DNA of 36,482 nt from NCBI GenBank assembly GCA_902597515.1, contig CACJYB010000007.1, positions 1-36,482 on the forward strand, given 5' to 3'. Under the pieces are notes generated by a model. That model searched no databases and had not been told where the DNA came from. It saw only the letters and a program-made list of their open reading frames with translations. Every line of letters starts with the position of its first letter. The stretch's first letter is position 1. This document shows positions 8,543 to 17,234 of this stretch, in pieces. The DNA comes from an uncultured Pelagibacteraceae bacterium (GTDB taxonomy: Bacteria > Pseudomonadota > Alphaproteobacteria > Pelagibacterales > Pelagibacteraceae). Both the position numbers and the translations under genes were made by a program.

Positions 8543-10084
8543 TTAAACATTGGGAAATCTTATCTCTATCATTGCTCCTTCTTTATCAATACGATTAGAT
8601 GCTACAATTTCACCATCGTGGAGTTCAACCAAGTTTTTTACAATATTTAAACCTAAGCCTGAATGTTCTCCAAATTTTTCAGGTCTATTACTATAAAATC
8701 TTTTAAATATTCTTGACGTGTCTTTTTCTTTAAATCCTTGTCCTTCATCAATAATTTTGATTGATATTTGATTTTTCCCATTAACAGAAACATCAACAAA
8801 AACATTAGTACCGTCTTTACTAAATGATATTGAATTATCTAATAAATTTGCAATGATTTGTTCAATTCTGTTTTCTATACCATTTATTAAATATTTATCT
8901 TTTCCATCATTTTTATATTCAATTTTAATTCCTTTTTTCACTTGATGAATATTATTGTAATCATCAACAACAGATTGAATGATAGGTTCGATATTAATTT
9001 TTTTCATTTTTTCTTTACTTAAAGCAACTTCATCCTTTAACATTTGCGAATAATCAGTAATTAATCTTTCAATTCTTTGAACGTCATGACTTAGTATATT
9101 CAATAATCTATTTCTTTGTTCGCTATCATTTGTGTCTTGTAAAATTTCTGATGCACTTTTTAAAGATGCTAATGGATTTCTAATTTCGTGAACTAAATCT
9201 GTCGAAAAATTTTCAGCATGCGTAACTCTATTTTGAAGCTCATTTGTCATATCCTCTAAAGAATTAGATAAAAGTCCTAATTCGTCATTTCTTTTTTTTA
9301 AATTTTCAATACCTGGTTTAACTTGACTTTTTTCTTTGACACGAATTGTGTATCCAACGAGATTTTGTATTGGTTTAATAAAATATCTGCTTAAAACAAA
9401 AGAAAATATTAATATTACAAATCCTACAGATATAGCTGTTCTTATTACAAATGCTTTTCTCTCATCTATCGCAGTCTTTATTTCATTAGCATTTTCTGTA
9501 ATAGCTACATAACCAAGATTAATTTCATTCTTTGTAACATTCTTAATTGTTGTTACATTAAATTGATTAAAATCTTCTTGCGTAAATGTGTAAGGAGCTC
9601 CTAAATTTTCAGAACTAGAATAATTTTTTAATATATCTTTGAATGAAAGAGGTTTTTTTTCATCAATTTTTATATTTTTTTCCTCAATAGTTTTTTCTAT
9701 TTCCTCGTTATCTAAACTTTCAAATTCAATTTTATCAAGTCTTGTAGAGAATGACCTTGGATCAAGATCTAAAGTATCAGTGTCTCCAATTAGGTTAAGT
9801 TGATCATCGAAAAATAATACTCTATCTAAATTTTGAAAAATAAACCTCGTAGAAAATAAAAATCTTCTAATATCGTCAGATTGGAATTTTACATCTAGTC
9901 TTAAAATATTATCAATAGTGTTGTTAATAATATTTGTGTGATTTTGAGATTTTTTTTTTATTAAACTTGGCTGAATATTATTTAGATATATGAATGTAAA
10001 TAATCCAATAATTGTAAAAATTACAAAATTTATAAATAAGAATTTCTTTAATATAGAAAGAGTCTTTAAGTATTTACTAAACAT
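8543..10084 (-). CDS. chvG: Sensor histidine kinase, ChvG-like
   Basis: This is a 513-residue membrane kinase. TM1 is at about 16-34, a periplasmic sensor region at about 35-210, TM2 at about 211-232, then a HAMP linker (IKPIQNLVGYTIRVKE), a HisKA domain with the phospho-accepting His299 in DLVHEIRNPLASLKSASE, and a HATPase domain with N-box IANLLDNSISFS, G1 DEGQGF and G2 HSGLGLNIVK. ChvG/ExoS kinases with ChvI control acid or envelope-stress responses in alphaproteobacteria. The gene begins at an ATG that shares a TAATG junction with the response regulator, so the pair is an operon, with the kinase second. The sensor domain is rich in charged residues and I recognise no ligand motif in it. 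The ChvG name rests on architecture and pairing. Confidence 0.85.
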   Translation of the reverse strand: MFSKYLKTLSILKKFLFINFVIFTIIGLFTFIYLNNIQPSLIKKKSQNHTNIINNTIDNILRLDVKFQSDDIRRFLFSTRFIFQNLDRVLFFDDQLNLIGDTDTLDLDPRSFSTRLDKIEFESLDNEEIEKTIEEKNIKIDEKKPLSFKDILKNYSSSENLGAPYTFTQEDFNQFNVTTIKNVTKNEINLGYVAITENANEIKTAIDERKAFVIRTAISVGFVILIFSFVLSRYFIKPIQNLVGYTIRVKEKSQVKPGIENLKKRNDELGLLSNSLEDMTNELQNRVTHAENFSTDLVHEIRNPLASLKSASEILQDTNDSEQRNRLLNILSHDVQRIERLITDYSQMLKDEVALSKEKMKKINIEPIIQSVVDDYNNIHQVKKGIKIEYKNDGKDKYLINGIENRIEQIIANLLDNSISFSKDGTNVFVDVSVNGKNQISIKIIDEGQGFKEKDTSRIFKRFYSNRPEKFGEHSGLGLNIVKNLVELHDGEIVASNRIDKEGAMIEIRFPNV

Positions 10085-10791
10085 TAGCTAACATTCCATC
10101 TATATCCACTACCATACCTAGTTTCAATAGCTGAAAAATCAGGATCTACTTTTTTAAATTTTTTTCTAATTCTTTTTACGTGACTATCAATAGTTCTATC
10201 CTCAATATCTGTATCTTCTCGGTAAGCTATATCCATAAGCTGAGCTCTTTCTTTAATTATACCAGGCCGCTTTGCTAATTCTTTAACGATTAAAAACTCA
10301 GTTGTCGTCAATTTATCAGGCAGCTGTTTTCCATTCCATTCACACTCGAGTTGTGATGGATCTAATTTTAATCTTCCATGAGATATCAGGCTTTTATTTT
10401 CCTCTAAAATGTTATTTGAATCTTTTTTTCTTAACTGCACTCTAATTCTTTCAATCAAGACTTTTATGGAAAAACCTCCTGATTTTTTTACAAAATCATC
10501 TGCACCCAGCTTTAGACCTAACAACTCATCAATTTCATCATCTTTAGATGTTAAAAAAATTACTGGCAAGGAAGTTTTTTTTCGAAGTTTTTTTAGTAAT
10601 TCTTCTCCATCCATCTTAGGCATCTTTATATCTATGACTGCTAAATCGGGTGGCATTCTGGTTAAACCGATTAATGCACTTTCACCATCAATGTACGTTT
10701 GAACTTTAAAACCCTCTTTTTCTAATGCGATACTCAAACTTGTTAAAATATTTCTATCATCATCTATCAAGGCTATTGTTTGTTTTTGCAT
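10084..10791 (-). CDS. chvI: OmpR-family response regulator, ChvI-like
   Basis: This 235-residue regulator has an N-terminal receiver domain (ALIDDDRNIL acidic pocket, phospho-acceptor Asp54 in AVIDIKMPKMDG, FLTSKDDEIDEL, Lys in DDFVKK) and a C-terminal winged helix typical of OmpR/PhoB (TTTEFLIVKELAKRPG, DRTIDSHVKRIRKKF, IETRYGSGYRW). ChvI proteins show the same receiver text ('ALVDDDRNILTSVS'-like), so the call is specific. It is cytoplasmic and DNA-binding. It starts with ATG at 10791 and its stop overlaps the chvG start by one base. It is 49 bases downstream of polA on the same strand, and that gap holds a promoter-like pair with an imperfect dyad, so it may have its own regulated promoter. 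Confidence 0.88.
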   Translation of the reverse strand: MQKQTIALIDDDRNILTSLSIALEKEGFKVQTYIDGESALIGLTRMPPDLAVIDIKMPKMDGEELLKKLRKKTSLPVIFLTSKDDEIDELLGLKLGADDFVKKSGGFSIKVLIERIRVQLRKKDSNNILEENKSLISHGRLKLDPSQLECEWNGKQLPDKLTTTEFLIVKELAKRPGIIKERAQLMDIAYREDTDIEDRTIDSHVKRIRKKFKKVDPDFSAIETRYGSGYRWNVS

Positions 10792-10802
10792 AAAGTAGTT
10801 TA

Positions 10803-10831
10803 AAAATACTAAATTGTCCTAATTTGGGCAA
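10803..10831 (-). promoter_or_regulatory. Candidate chvI promoter with imperfect dyad
   Basis: On the minus strand TTGCCC (10831-10826) and TATTTT (10808-10803) are separated by 17 bases, with the -10 box 11 bases from the chvI ATG. The -35 region is also the left arm of an imperfect palindrome at 10814-10831 (TTGCCC-N6-GGACAA), which could be an operator, possibly for autoregulation. A weak polA transcription terminator is an alternative reading. Evidence is sequence pattern only. Confidence 0.35.
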
Positions 10832-10840
10832 TGTTATAAA

Positions 10841-13615
10841 TTAATGCAACATACCCCAATTATCTCCAACATTAATATCAACTGTTAAAGGAGTTGAAAA
10901 AGAATGATAATCACTCTGAGCTACACTGGTCATTTCTTTCTCAATTAATTTAATCATTACTTTTGCATCTTTTTTTGGAATTTCAAAAATTAATTCATCA
11001 TGAATTTGCAAGAGCATTTTTGAATTAGAATTTTTTTCCTCTGATAATTTCTTATCCAATCTTATCATAGCTAATCTCATTACTTCAGAAGCAGAACCTT
11101 GGATGGGAGCATTAATTGCTGCACGTTCTTGAAAATTTCTGACATTAAAGTTTTTGTCATTTATTCCATTAAAGTGAGATCTTCGTCCAAAAATATTGTT
11201 AACATATCCACTTTTTCTACAAAATTTAATTGTATTATCCATATAAACTTTAATTTCTGGAAACTTAGCAAAATATGAATTCAAAAATTCCTCTGCTTCA
11301 TAGTTAGAAACGTTTATTTGCTTAGCTAATCCATATTGCGAAATTCCATAAATAATTCCAAAATTAATAGCCTTGGCCTTTCGTCTGTGATCTTGATTAA
11401 CTTTTTTAATATCAATATTAAATATTTGGCTAGCTGTTAAAGAGTGAATATCTTCTTTATTTTTGAAAGCTTTTTTCAATTCTTTTACATCTGCCAGGTC
11501 TGCTAAAATTCTCATCTCAATTTGATTGTAATCCGCAGAAATTAATAGGTGCCCTTTTTTTGCAGTGAAAGCTTTTCTTATATCTTTTCCATCTTCTGAT
11601 TTAATTGGTATGTTTTGTAAGTTGGGATCACTAGATGCTAGTCTTCCAGTCGTTGTAGCAGCCAATAAAAACGAAGTATGAACTCTTTTTGTATTTGGGT
11701 TTAAATGTTCAGGTAAAGCATCTGAATAGGTATTTTTTAATTTTGAAACTTGTCTCCAGTCTAAAATTAATTTTGGAAACTCATGACCTTTGAAAGCTAA
11801 ATCCTCTAAAACACTTGCACTTGTTGCAAAACTTCCTTTTTTAGTTTTTTTTAATCCAGCTATTTTCAAGTCATTATAAATTATTTCACCTAATTGCTTT
11901 GGGGATGCGATATTGAACTCTTTTTTAGAAATTTTAAATACTTCTTTTTCAAGTTTTTGGATTTTTTTTTCAAATTTAGATGAAAGAGATTTTAAAAACT
12001 TACTATCAATTTCAACTCCCTCTATTTCCATAAATGCAAGAATTTTAATTAATGGTTTTTCAAAAATTTCATAGATATTTATCATTTTTTCTGATTTTAA
12101 ATTTTTGATAAATTTCTTGTATAATCTAAAAGTAACATCAGCATCTTCAGCAGCGTAATCTTTTGCTTTATCTAATTCTACTTCGCTAAAATTAATTTCT
12201 TTCTTGCCAGTTCCTACCATATCTTTAAAAGAAATAGTTTTATGTCCTAAATGAATTTCTGATAAAGTGTCCATATTATGTCTATTTTTTCCTGCATCTA
12301 AGACATAAGACATCAGCATTGTATCTTCCATTGATGAAAGTGTTATTCCACACTTATAAAGTACTATAAAATCAAATTTTATATTTTGACCTATTTTTTT
12401 TATACTAGGATCTTCTAATACTTTTTTTAATTTTTTAATTACTGCATCTTTTTTAAGACACTTGGGTGACTTGTGACCAACCGGTATGTAACATGCTTTT
12501 CCAATTTTAGAACAGAGAGAAACCCCCACTAAATCTGCTTGGTGAGGATCTAATGAGGTTGTTTCTGTATCAACAGCAACTTCACCAACTTCTTCTGCCT
12601 CCTCTATCCATTTATCAATTTCATCTAAACTATTAATTAAATAATAATTTTTATTATTTATCGTTTGTTTTTTATCTAGATTTTGAGTTTCAATCTTATT
12701 ACTTTCTAGTTCAGGTTCTCCATAAGCAGAAATTGCAGAACTTAACAACCTGTTAAATTCCATTTCTCTTAAAAATTTATATAATTTGTCTTTATCTATA
12801 TTTTGTAATTTAAATTCACTTAACTCTCTATTAACAGGAGAGTTATGATCTAGTGTTACAAGTTTTTTACTTATTAATGCTTTATCCTTATTCTCTATTA
12901 ATGTTTCTCTTCTTTTATTTTGCTTAATCTCATTAGCAGATTTTAGTAAATTTTCTAAAGTTCCATATTTATTAATTAGCTCTGCAGCCGTCTTAACACC
13001 TATGCCAGGAACACCAGGAACATTATCACTACTATCTCCTGCTAAAGATTGCACATCAATAACTTTTGAGGCATCTACTCCAAATTTTTTTAAAACATCA
13101 TCGTCAGTTATAAATTTGTTTTTCATGGGGTCAAAAATTCGAACCCCTTTTTTGTAAAGCTGCATTAAATCTTTATCTGATGAGACAATTGTAACCTTTG
13201 CACCTTTTTTAAGAATTTGATCAACATATGTGGCTATTAAATCATCTGCTTCATAATTAGGAAGATCCACAGATGGTAAATTGAATGCTAGAACTGATTT
13301 TCTTATATACTCAAATTGAGGAGCCAAATCATCAGGTGCCTCTGATCTATTAGCTTTGTAATCACTATAAATTTCATTTCTGAAAGTTTTTCTTGCTGAG
13401 TCGAATATTACTGCAAAATGTGTTGGTTTTTGCAAGTTTTGATCAGATTTTGAGTCCTCTAATAATTTAAATAACATACTGCAAAAACCACTTACAGCAC
13501 CTGTTGGAAGTCCATCACTTTTTCTAGTCAATGGAGGCAAAGCATAATAAGCTCTAAAAATATAACCAGAGCCATCAATCAAATAAAAATGATCTGTTTT
13601 TTGAATTTTATTCAT
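10841..13615 (-). CDS. polA: DNA polymerase I
   Basis: This is a full-length 924-residue PolA with three domains. The N-terminal 5' nuclease (about 1-290) shows VSSDKDLMQLY and GDSSDNVPGVPGIGVKTA. The 3'-5' proofreading domain (about 325-520) keeps the metal ligands: VAVDTETTSLD (D and E of motif I), GQNIKFDF (motif II) and YAAEDADVTFRLY (motif III). The C-terminal polymerase has SADYNQIEMRILA (motif A), RRKAKAINFGIIYGIS (motif B, O-helix) and LLQIHDELIFE (motif C). It fills Okazaki gaps and repair patches. Proofreading seems intact, unlike in some bacterial PolA proteins. It starts with ATG at 13615; a TATAAT box at 13636-13631 lies 15 bases upstream without a good -35. Divergent from bioY. 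Confidence 0.98.
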   Translation of the reverse strand: MNKIQKTDHFYLIDGSGYIFRAYYALPPLTRKSDGLPTGAVSGFCSMLFKLLEDSKSDQNLQKPTHFAVIFDSARKTFRNEIYSDYKANRSEAPDDLAPQFEYIRKSVLAFNLPSVDLPNYEADDLIATYVDQILKKGAKVTIVSSDKDLMQLYKKGVRIFDPMKNKFITDDDVLKKFGVDASKVIDVQSLAGDSSDNVPGVPGIGVKTAAELINKYGTLENLLKSANEIKQNKRRETLIENKDKALISKKLVTLDHNSPVNRELSEFKLQNIDKDKLYKFLREMEFNRLLSSAISAYGEPELESNKIETQNLDKKQTINNKNYYLINSLDEIDKWIEEAEEVGEVAVDTETTSLDPHQADLVGVSLCSKIGKACYIPVGHKSPKCLKKDAVIKKLKKVLEDPSIKKIGQNIKFDFIVLYKCGITLSSMEDTMLMSYVLDAGKNRHNMDTLSEIHLGHKTISFKDMVGTGKKEINFSEVELDKAKDYAAEDADVTFRLYKKFIKNLKSEKMINIYEIFEKPLIKILAFMEIEGVEIDSKFLKSLSSKFEKKIQKLEKEVFKISKKEFNIASPKQLGEIIYNDLKIAGLKKTKKGSFATSASVLEDLAFKGHEFPKLILDWRQVSKLKNTYSDALPEHLNPNTKRVHTSFLLAATTTGRLASSDPNLQNIPIKSEDGKDIRKAFTAKKGHLLISADYNQIEMRILADLADVKELKKAFKNKEDIHSLTASQIFNIDIKKVNQDHRRKAKAINFGIIYGISQYGLAKQINVSNYEAEEFLNSYFAKFPEIKVYMDNTIKFCRKSGYVNNIFGRRSHFNGINDKNFNVRNFQERAAINAPIQGSASEVMRLAMIRLDKKLSEEKNSNSKMLLQIHDELIFEIPKKDAKVMIKLIEKEMTSVAQSDYHSFSTPLTVDINVGDNWGMLH

Positions 13616-13729
13616 GAAGTAATATTAAATATTATAATGATAATATATTCTGTATATAAAAAAATTTACTTTCAATTATTATAACAATTATAAGTAGATT
13701 ATTTTTTATATTTTGAGTATTATTTGACA

Positions 13730-14281
13730 ATGGAATTAACAAAAAATCTCACACAAGCTAAACTATTTAAATCTCTGGTTGTTATTGTTCTTGGTTCAAT
13801 AGCACTAACTATATCGGCAAAGATCAAAATTCCTTTCTATCCGGTTCCTATGACTATGCAAACATTTGTTGTATTATTTTTAGGAATAAGTTTAGGGCAT
13901 AAAATTGCACTAGCTACAATTGGTCTGTATTTAATTGAAGGAGTTGCAGGGCTTCCTGTATTTTCAAATTCTCCTGAAAAAGGTGTTGGATTGGTTTACT
14001 TTACAGGGCCAACTATGGGTTACTTAATTGGTTTTTTAACAGCTTGTTACTTAGCTTCTAAAATAAAGATTGATGATAATTTTTTCGTTGTTTTATTTAA
14101 GCTGATTATTGCAACTTCAACAATCTATATTTTGGGTCTAATTTGGCTTGGAACATTAATTGGATGGGATAAGCCAATTTTTGCTTTAGGTGCAAAACCG
14201 TTTCTATTGGCCGAGATTTTTAAGATCATGCTTTTAGCTCTTTTGACTAAGCAAATAATTAAAATTAAAAAATTTATCTAG
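13730..14281 (+). CDS. bioY: Biotin transporter BioY (S component)
   Basis: This is a 183-residue membrane protein read from the ATG at 13730; a TTG two codons earlier (13724) is possible. It has about six hydrophobic helices and the BioY signature: KIPFYPVPMTMQTFVVLF, then LYLIEGVAGLPVFS, then GPTMGYLIGFL. BioY is the biotin-binding S component of ECF transporters and can work alone or with BioM/BioN. No energising module and no biotin biosynthesis gene are in this window, so it may act as a solo transporter or with a shared module elsewhere. The gene is single, between divergent polA and convergent regA, overlapping the latter by 8 bases. The upstream gap contains an A+T-rich TTATAA-CAA-TTATAA repeat, but I could not tie it to a known biotin regulator. 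Confidence 0.92.
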   Translation: MELTKNLTQAKLFKSLVVIVLGSIALTISAKIKIPFYPVPMTMQTFVVLFLGISLGHKIALATIGLYLIEGVAGLPVFSNSPEKGVGLVYFTGPTMGYLIGFLTACYLASKIKIDDNFFVVLFKLIIATSTIYILGLIWLGTLIGWDKPIFALGAKPFLLAEIFKIMLLALLTKQIIKIKKFI

Positions 14282-14837
14282 GTGATCTTTTAGAAAGAAT
14301 TCTTTGAAGAGTTCTTCTGTGCATTTTAAGCCTTCTAGCCGTTTCTGAAACATTCCTATTACATAATTCGAAAACTCTATGTATGTGTTCCCATTTAACT
14401 CTATCTGCCGACATGGGATTTTCAGGTGGAGCTGCTTTTTTTGAAGGATCTGCCAATAATGCTTTCTCTACATCTTCTGCATCAGCAGGTTTAGCCAAAT
14501 AATCTATGGCACCTTCTTTGATTGCAGCTACTGCCGTTGGTATATTTCCATAACCAGTTAACATGATGATCCTGCTATCACTATTTGAGGACTGAATTTC
14601 TTTTACAACCTCAAGTCCATTACCATCTGCAAGCCTTAAGTCTACAACAGCAAAACCAGGTTTTTTAGTTTTTACAGATTCAACTCCCTTTTGTACACTC
14701 TCAGCTTGAAAAACCTCAAATCCTTTTTTTTCCATCGCTCTTGCTAAACGCTCACGAAAAGGATTATCGTCATCCACGATTAATAATGACTTATTTTCAA
14801 AATCACTAAGATTCTGTAGTTTCGCTTCTTCTTTCAT
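14274..14837 (-). CDS. regA: Redox-type response regulator RegA/ActR/PrrA
   Basis: From the ATG at 14837 this is a 187-residue two-domain regulator (an upstream TTG at 14861 would add 8). The receiver has LLIVDDDNPFRERLARAM, phospho-acceptor Asp66 in AVVDLRLADGNG, MLTGYGNIPTAVAAIK and the conserved Lys in YLAKPAD. A short linker leads to a Fis-like helix-turn-helix at the C-terminus (NVSETARRLKMHRRTLQRIL), a sequence strongly conserved in RegA/ActR/PrrA. These regulators respond to the RegB/PrrB redox kinase and control respiration and energy genes. No RegB gene adjoins it here, so the kinase must be elsewhere or absent. It overlaps the 3' end of bioY by 8 bases tail to tail and is divergent from the polyamine operon. 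Confidence 0.9.
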   Translation of the reverse strand: MKEEAKLQNLSDFENKSLLIVDDDNPFRERLARAMEKKGFEVFQAESVQKGVESVKTKKPGFAVVDLRLADGNGLEVVKEIQSSNSDSRIIMLTGYGNIPTAVAAIKEGAIDYLAKPADAEDVEKALLADPSKKAAPPENPMSADRVKWEHIHRVFELCNRNVSETARRLKMHRRTLQRILSKRSPR

Positions 14838-14909
14838 AAGCTTTATATGGGGTCTCTGCAAGATATTACAATATATGAATTTTACGCATTTCTGGCTTGA
14901 ATTATTTGC

Positions 14910-14937
14910 TTTACTTTGGTGCTGTTTACTTTATATG
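14910..14937 (+). promoter_or_regulatory. Candidate promoter for the polyamine operon
   Basis: TTTACT (14910-14915) and TATATG (14932-14937) are spaced by 16 bases. The TTTACTTT string occurs twice in this stretch. A start near 14944 would give a leader of about 60 bases containing T-runs and a weak A/U hairpin (arms 14950-14954 and 14968-14972). The boxes match consensus only moderately. Confidence 0.3.
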
Positions 14938-14991
14938 CCAAAAAATATTAAAGTTTTTTTTAAAAAGACTTTTTTTTATTAAATTTTTTTT

Positions 14992-14996
14992 GGAGG
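14992..14996 (+). promoter_or_regulatory. Strong ribosome binding site deciding the decarboxylase start
   Basis: GGAGG at 14992-14996 lies 8 bases before the ATG at 15005. It is the best Shine-Dalgarno I noticed in the window, where most genes have none, and it fixes the start against an in-frame TTG at 14897 that would add a meaningless hydrophobic extension. Confidence 0.85.
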
Positions 14997-15004
14997 CATT
15001 TAAA

Positions 15005-16189
15005 ATGCAAAAATTTAAATCAGTTGAGGAATTAGTTAATCAGCTGAAACCTGAAAAACCAGTTTACTGTATTAGAAAGAATTCCATTAAATCTGCCGTT
15101 AAATTTTTTCTAAACAAATTTCCTGGTAAAATTTTATATGCAGTTAAAACTAATCCACACCCTGAAGTAATCAAAACAATCATAGAAAGTGGAGTTGAGC
15201 AGTTTGATGTTGCTTCAATTGAGGAAATTAAAAATATTAGAACTTTCAGTAATACAGCAAAATGCTCTTATATGCATACTGTTAAAAGCAGAGAAAGTAT
15301 AAAAGAAGCATACTTTAATTATGGTGTAAAAACTTTTTCATTAGATACTAAAGATGAACTGATTAAAATAATTGAAAGTACAAATAATGCTAAAGATTTA
15401 GAGTTATTTGTAAGAGTTGCTGTTTCAAATGAACATGCAGAAATTGATTTATCAAAAAAATTTGGTGCTTTAACATCTGAAGCAATAGGTTTATTAAGAC
15501 TTGTAAAACAACATGCCAAAAAGATTGGTTTAAGTTTTCATGTTGGTTCACAATGTATGCATCCAATTTCTTATTCAAAAGGAATTAGTGAAATTGGAAA
15601 TATAATTAAAAAGACAAAAATTATTCCACATTACATTAATGTAGGTGGAGGTTTCCCTACAATCTATCCTGACTTAATTCCACAATCTTTAGATAGTTAT
15701 TTTAATGAAATAAATAAGAGTTTAGAAAATTTAAAGCTTGAAAAACTTCCTGAAATTATTTGTGAGCCTGGTAGAGCTATAGTTGCAGAAAGTGGTTCAA
15801 CAATTGTAAGGGTTAATTTAAGAAAAAAACAAAAGCTTTATATTAATGATGGTACTTATGGTACTCTTTTTGATGCTGGTACACCAAACATTGTATTCCC
15901 ATCTAGAATGATTAAAGAAAATTCTAATAAAATAATTTCAAAAAAATTAACTGCTTTTGATTTCTTTGGACCTACATGTGATAGCATGGATTATATGAAA
16001 GGTCCTTTTTTGCTTCCAAATAATATTAAAGAAAATGATTATATTGAACTTGGTCAACTTGGGGCATACGGATTAACATTTAGAACTCAGTTTAATGGTT
16101 ATTACTCAAATGAAATTTATGAAGTTGAAGATAACCCAATAATGACAATGTATGATAAAGACATTAACAAAGCTAACATGGTAGCTTAA
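15005..16189 (+). CDS. Ornithine decarboxylase-like PLP enzyme (alanine-racemase fold, group IV)
   Basis: This 394-residue enzyme has the two-domain layout of eukaryotic-type ornithine/lysine decarboxylases. The PLP-binding Lys48 is in LYAVKTNPHPEV, the glycine loop is YINVGGGFPT, and CEPGRAIVAESG binds the cofactor phosphate. FFGPTCDSMDYM holds Cys325, the catalytic Cys contributed across the dimer interface in this family. The predicted reaction is decarboxylation of ornithine to putrescine in the cytoplasm; lysine or another basic amino acid is possible. The start at 15005 is set by the GGAGG site. Its stop overlaps the next ATG as TAATG, placing it first in an operon with DHS-like and agmatinase-like genes. 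The length excludes long-form arginine decarboxylase (SpeA) and it lacks features specific to diaminopimelate decarboxylase. Confidence 0.87.
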   Translation: MQKFKSVEELVNQLKPEKPVYCIRKNSIKSAVKFFLNKFPGKILYAVKTNPHPEVIKTIIESGVEQFDVASIEEIKNIRTFSNTAKCSYMHTVKSRESIKEAYFNYGVKTFSLDTKDELIKIIESTNNAKDLELFVRVAVSNEHAEIDLSKKFGALTSEAIGLLRLVKQHAKKIGLSFHVGSQCMHPISYSKGISEIGNIIKKTKIIPHYINVGGGFPTIYPDLIPQSLDSYFNEINKSLENLKLEKLPEIICEPGRAIVAESGSTIVRVNLRKKQKLYINDGTYGTLFDAGTPNIVFPSRMIKENSNKIISKKLTAFDFFGPTCDSMDYMKGPFLLPNNIKENDYIELGQLGAYGLTFRTQFNGYYSNEIYEVEDNPIMTMYDKDINKANMVA

Positions 16190-17232
16190 TGTCGAGTCAA
16201 AAAAATCCAGGTCATAACAGTAAAAGAGATTTCTTAAAAAATCCTGTTGAGCATATCGATATAACTTCTTTCGACTCTAGAAAAATTATATCCTCAATGG
16301 AAAAAATGTCATTTGTTTCTAGAGAAACAGCAAATGCTGCTAATATTTATAGCGAGATGCTTAAAGATAAAGATTGTACAATTTTCCTTACTTTAGCAGG
16401 CTCTACTTCTGCAGCTGGATGCATGAATATTTATAAAGATTTAGTTAAATATAATATGGTAGATGCAATCGTTGCAACAGGTGCCTCAATAGTAGATATG
16501 GATTTTTTTGAAGCTCTTGGTTTTAAACATTACCAAGGTTCACAATTTCAAGATGATACTGAGCTGAGGAATAACTATATAGATAGAATTTACGATACCT
16601 ATATAGATGAAGAAGAGCTTCAAATGTGTGATAAAATTATATGTGAAATCGCAAATAACTTAGAAGCGAGAAGCTATACTTCAAGAGAGTTCATTCATGA
16701 AATGGGAAAATATTTAAAAAATAACTCAAAGAAAAAAGACTCTTTAATTGAAACTGCTTTTGACAACAATGTTCCTATTTTCTGCCCTGCTTTTACCGAC
16801 TCGAGCGCAGGATTCGGGTTAGTTATGCATCAAGAACAAAATCCAAAAAAACATATGACCATAGACTCAGTTAGAGAATTTAGAGAACTAACAGAAATTA
16901 AAATCAAATCTAAAGGTTCTGGATTATTCATGATTGGTGGTGGTGTGCCTAAAAACTTTATTCAAGATACTGTTATTTGTGCTGAATTATTAGGAAAAGA
17001 TGTAGACATGCATAAATATGCCGTTCAAATTACTGTTGCTGATAGTAGAGACGGTGCATGTAGCAGCTCCACATTAAAAGAAGCAAGCTCATGGGGCAAA
17101 GTAGATATTACGAAAGAACAGATGGTGTTTGCAGAAGCAACTAGTGTTTTGCCATTAATTGCTAGTGACGCTTATCATAAAGGCGAGTGGAAAAATAGAA
17201 CAAGAAAAAACTTTACAAAAATTTTTAAATAA
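16189..17232 (+). CDS. Deoxyhypusine synthase-like protein (SpeY-type, probable homospermidine-forming)
   Basis: This 347-residue protein belongs to the deoxyhypusine synthase family, NAD-dependent enzymes that move an aminobutyl group from spermidine. The NAD-binding and active-site texts are visible: LTLAGSTSAAG, VATGASIVDMD, CPAFTDSSAGFG, GGGVPKNF, and DGACSSSTLKEASSWGK with the predicted imine-forming Lys304 (equivalent to the catalytic Lys of human DHS in its 'SWGK' motif). The VFAEATSVLPL stretch also matches. Bacteria have no eIF5A, the eukaryotic target, so members such as SpeY are thought to transfer aminobutyl to a free amine such as putrescine, forming homospermidine. It is sandwiched between the decarboxylase (1-base overlap) and the ureohydrolase (2-base gap), which supports a polyamine role. 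Acceptor and product are inference. Confidence 0.85.
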   Translation: MSSQKNPGHNSKRDFLKNPVEHIDITSFDSRKIISSMEKMSFVSRETANAANIYSEMLKDKDCTIFLTLAGSTSAAGCMNIYKDLVKYNMVDAIVATGASIVDMDFFEALGFKHYQGSQFQDDTELRNNYIDRIYDTYIDEEELQMCDKIICEIANNLEARSYTSREFIHEMGKYLKNNSKKKDSLIETAFDNNVPIFCPAFTDSSAGFGLVMHQEQNPKKHMTIDSVREFRELTEIKIKSKGSGLFMIGGGVPKNFIQDTVICAELLGKDVDMHKYAVQITVADSRDGACSSSTLKEASSWGKVDITKEQMVFAEATSVLPLIASDAYHKGEWKNRTRKNFTKIFK

Positions 17233-17234
17233 AA

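Noticed and set aside
13679-13693. TTATAA-CAA-TTATAA repeat in the polA-bioY gap as a biotin-regulator operator
   Set aside because: Each arm is itself a palindrome of common A+T bases, it does not match the BioR-type pattern I know, and chance occurrence is likely.
14941-14990. T-run and weak hairpin in the polyamine operon leader as a terminator or polyamine riboswitch
   Set aside because: The stem is only about five A-U-rich pairs and the T-runs fit background composition. I saw no match to a known polyamine leader RNA, so I mention it only within the promoter entry.
14897-15004. In-frame upstream extension of the ornithine decarboxylase from a TTG
   Set aside because: The extension is Phe/Leu/Lys-rich filler with no family similarity, and a strong GGAGG site sits 8 bases before the ATG at 15005.
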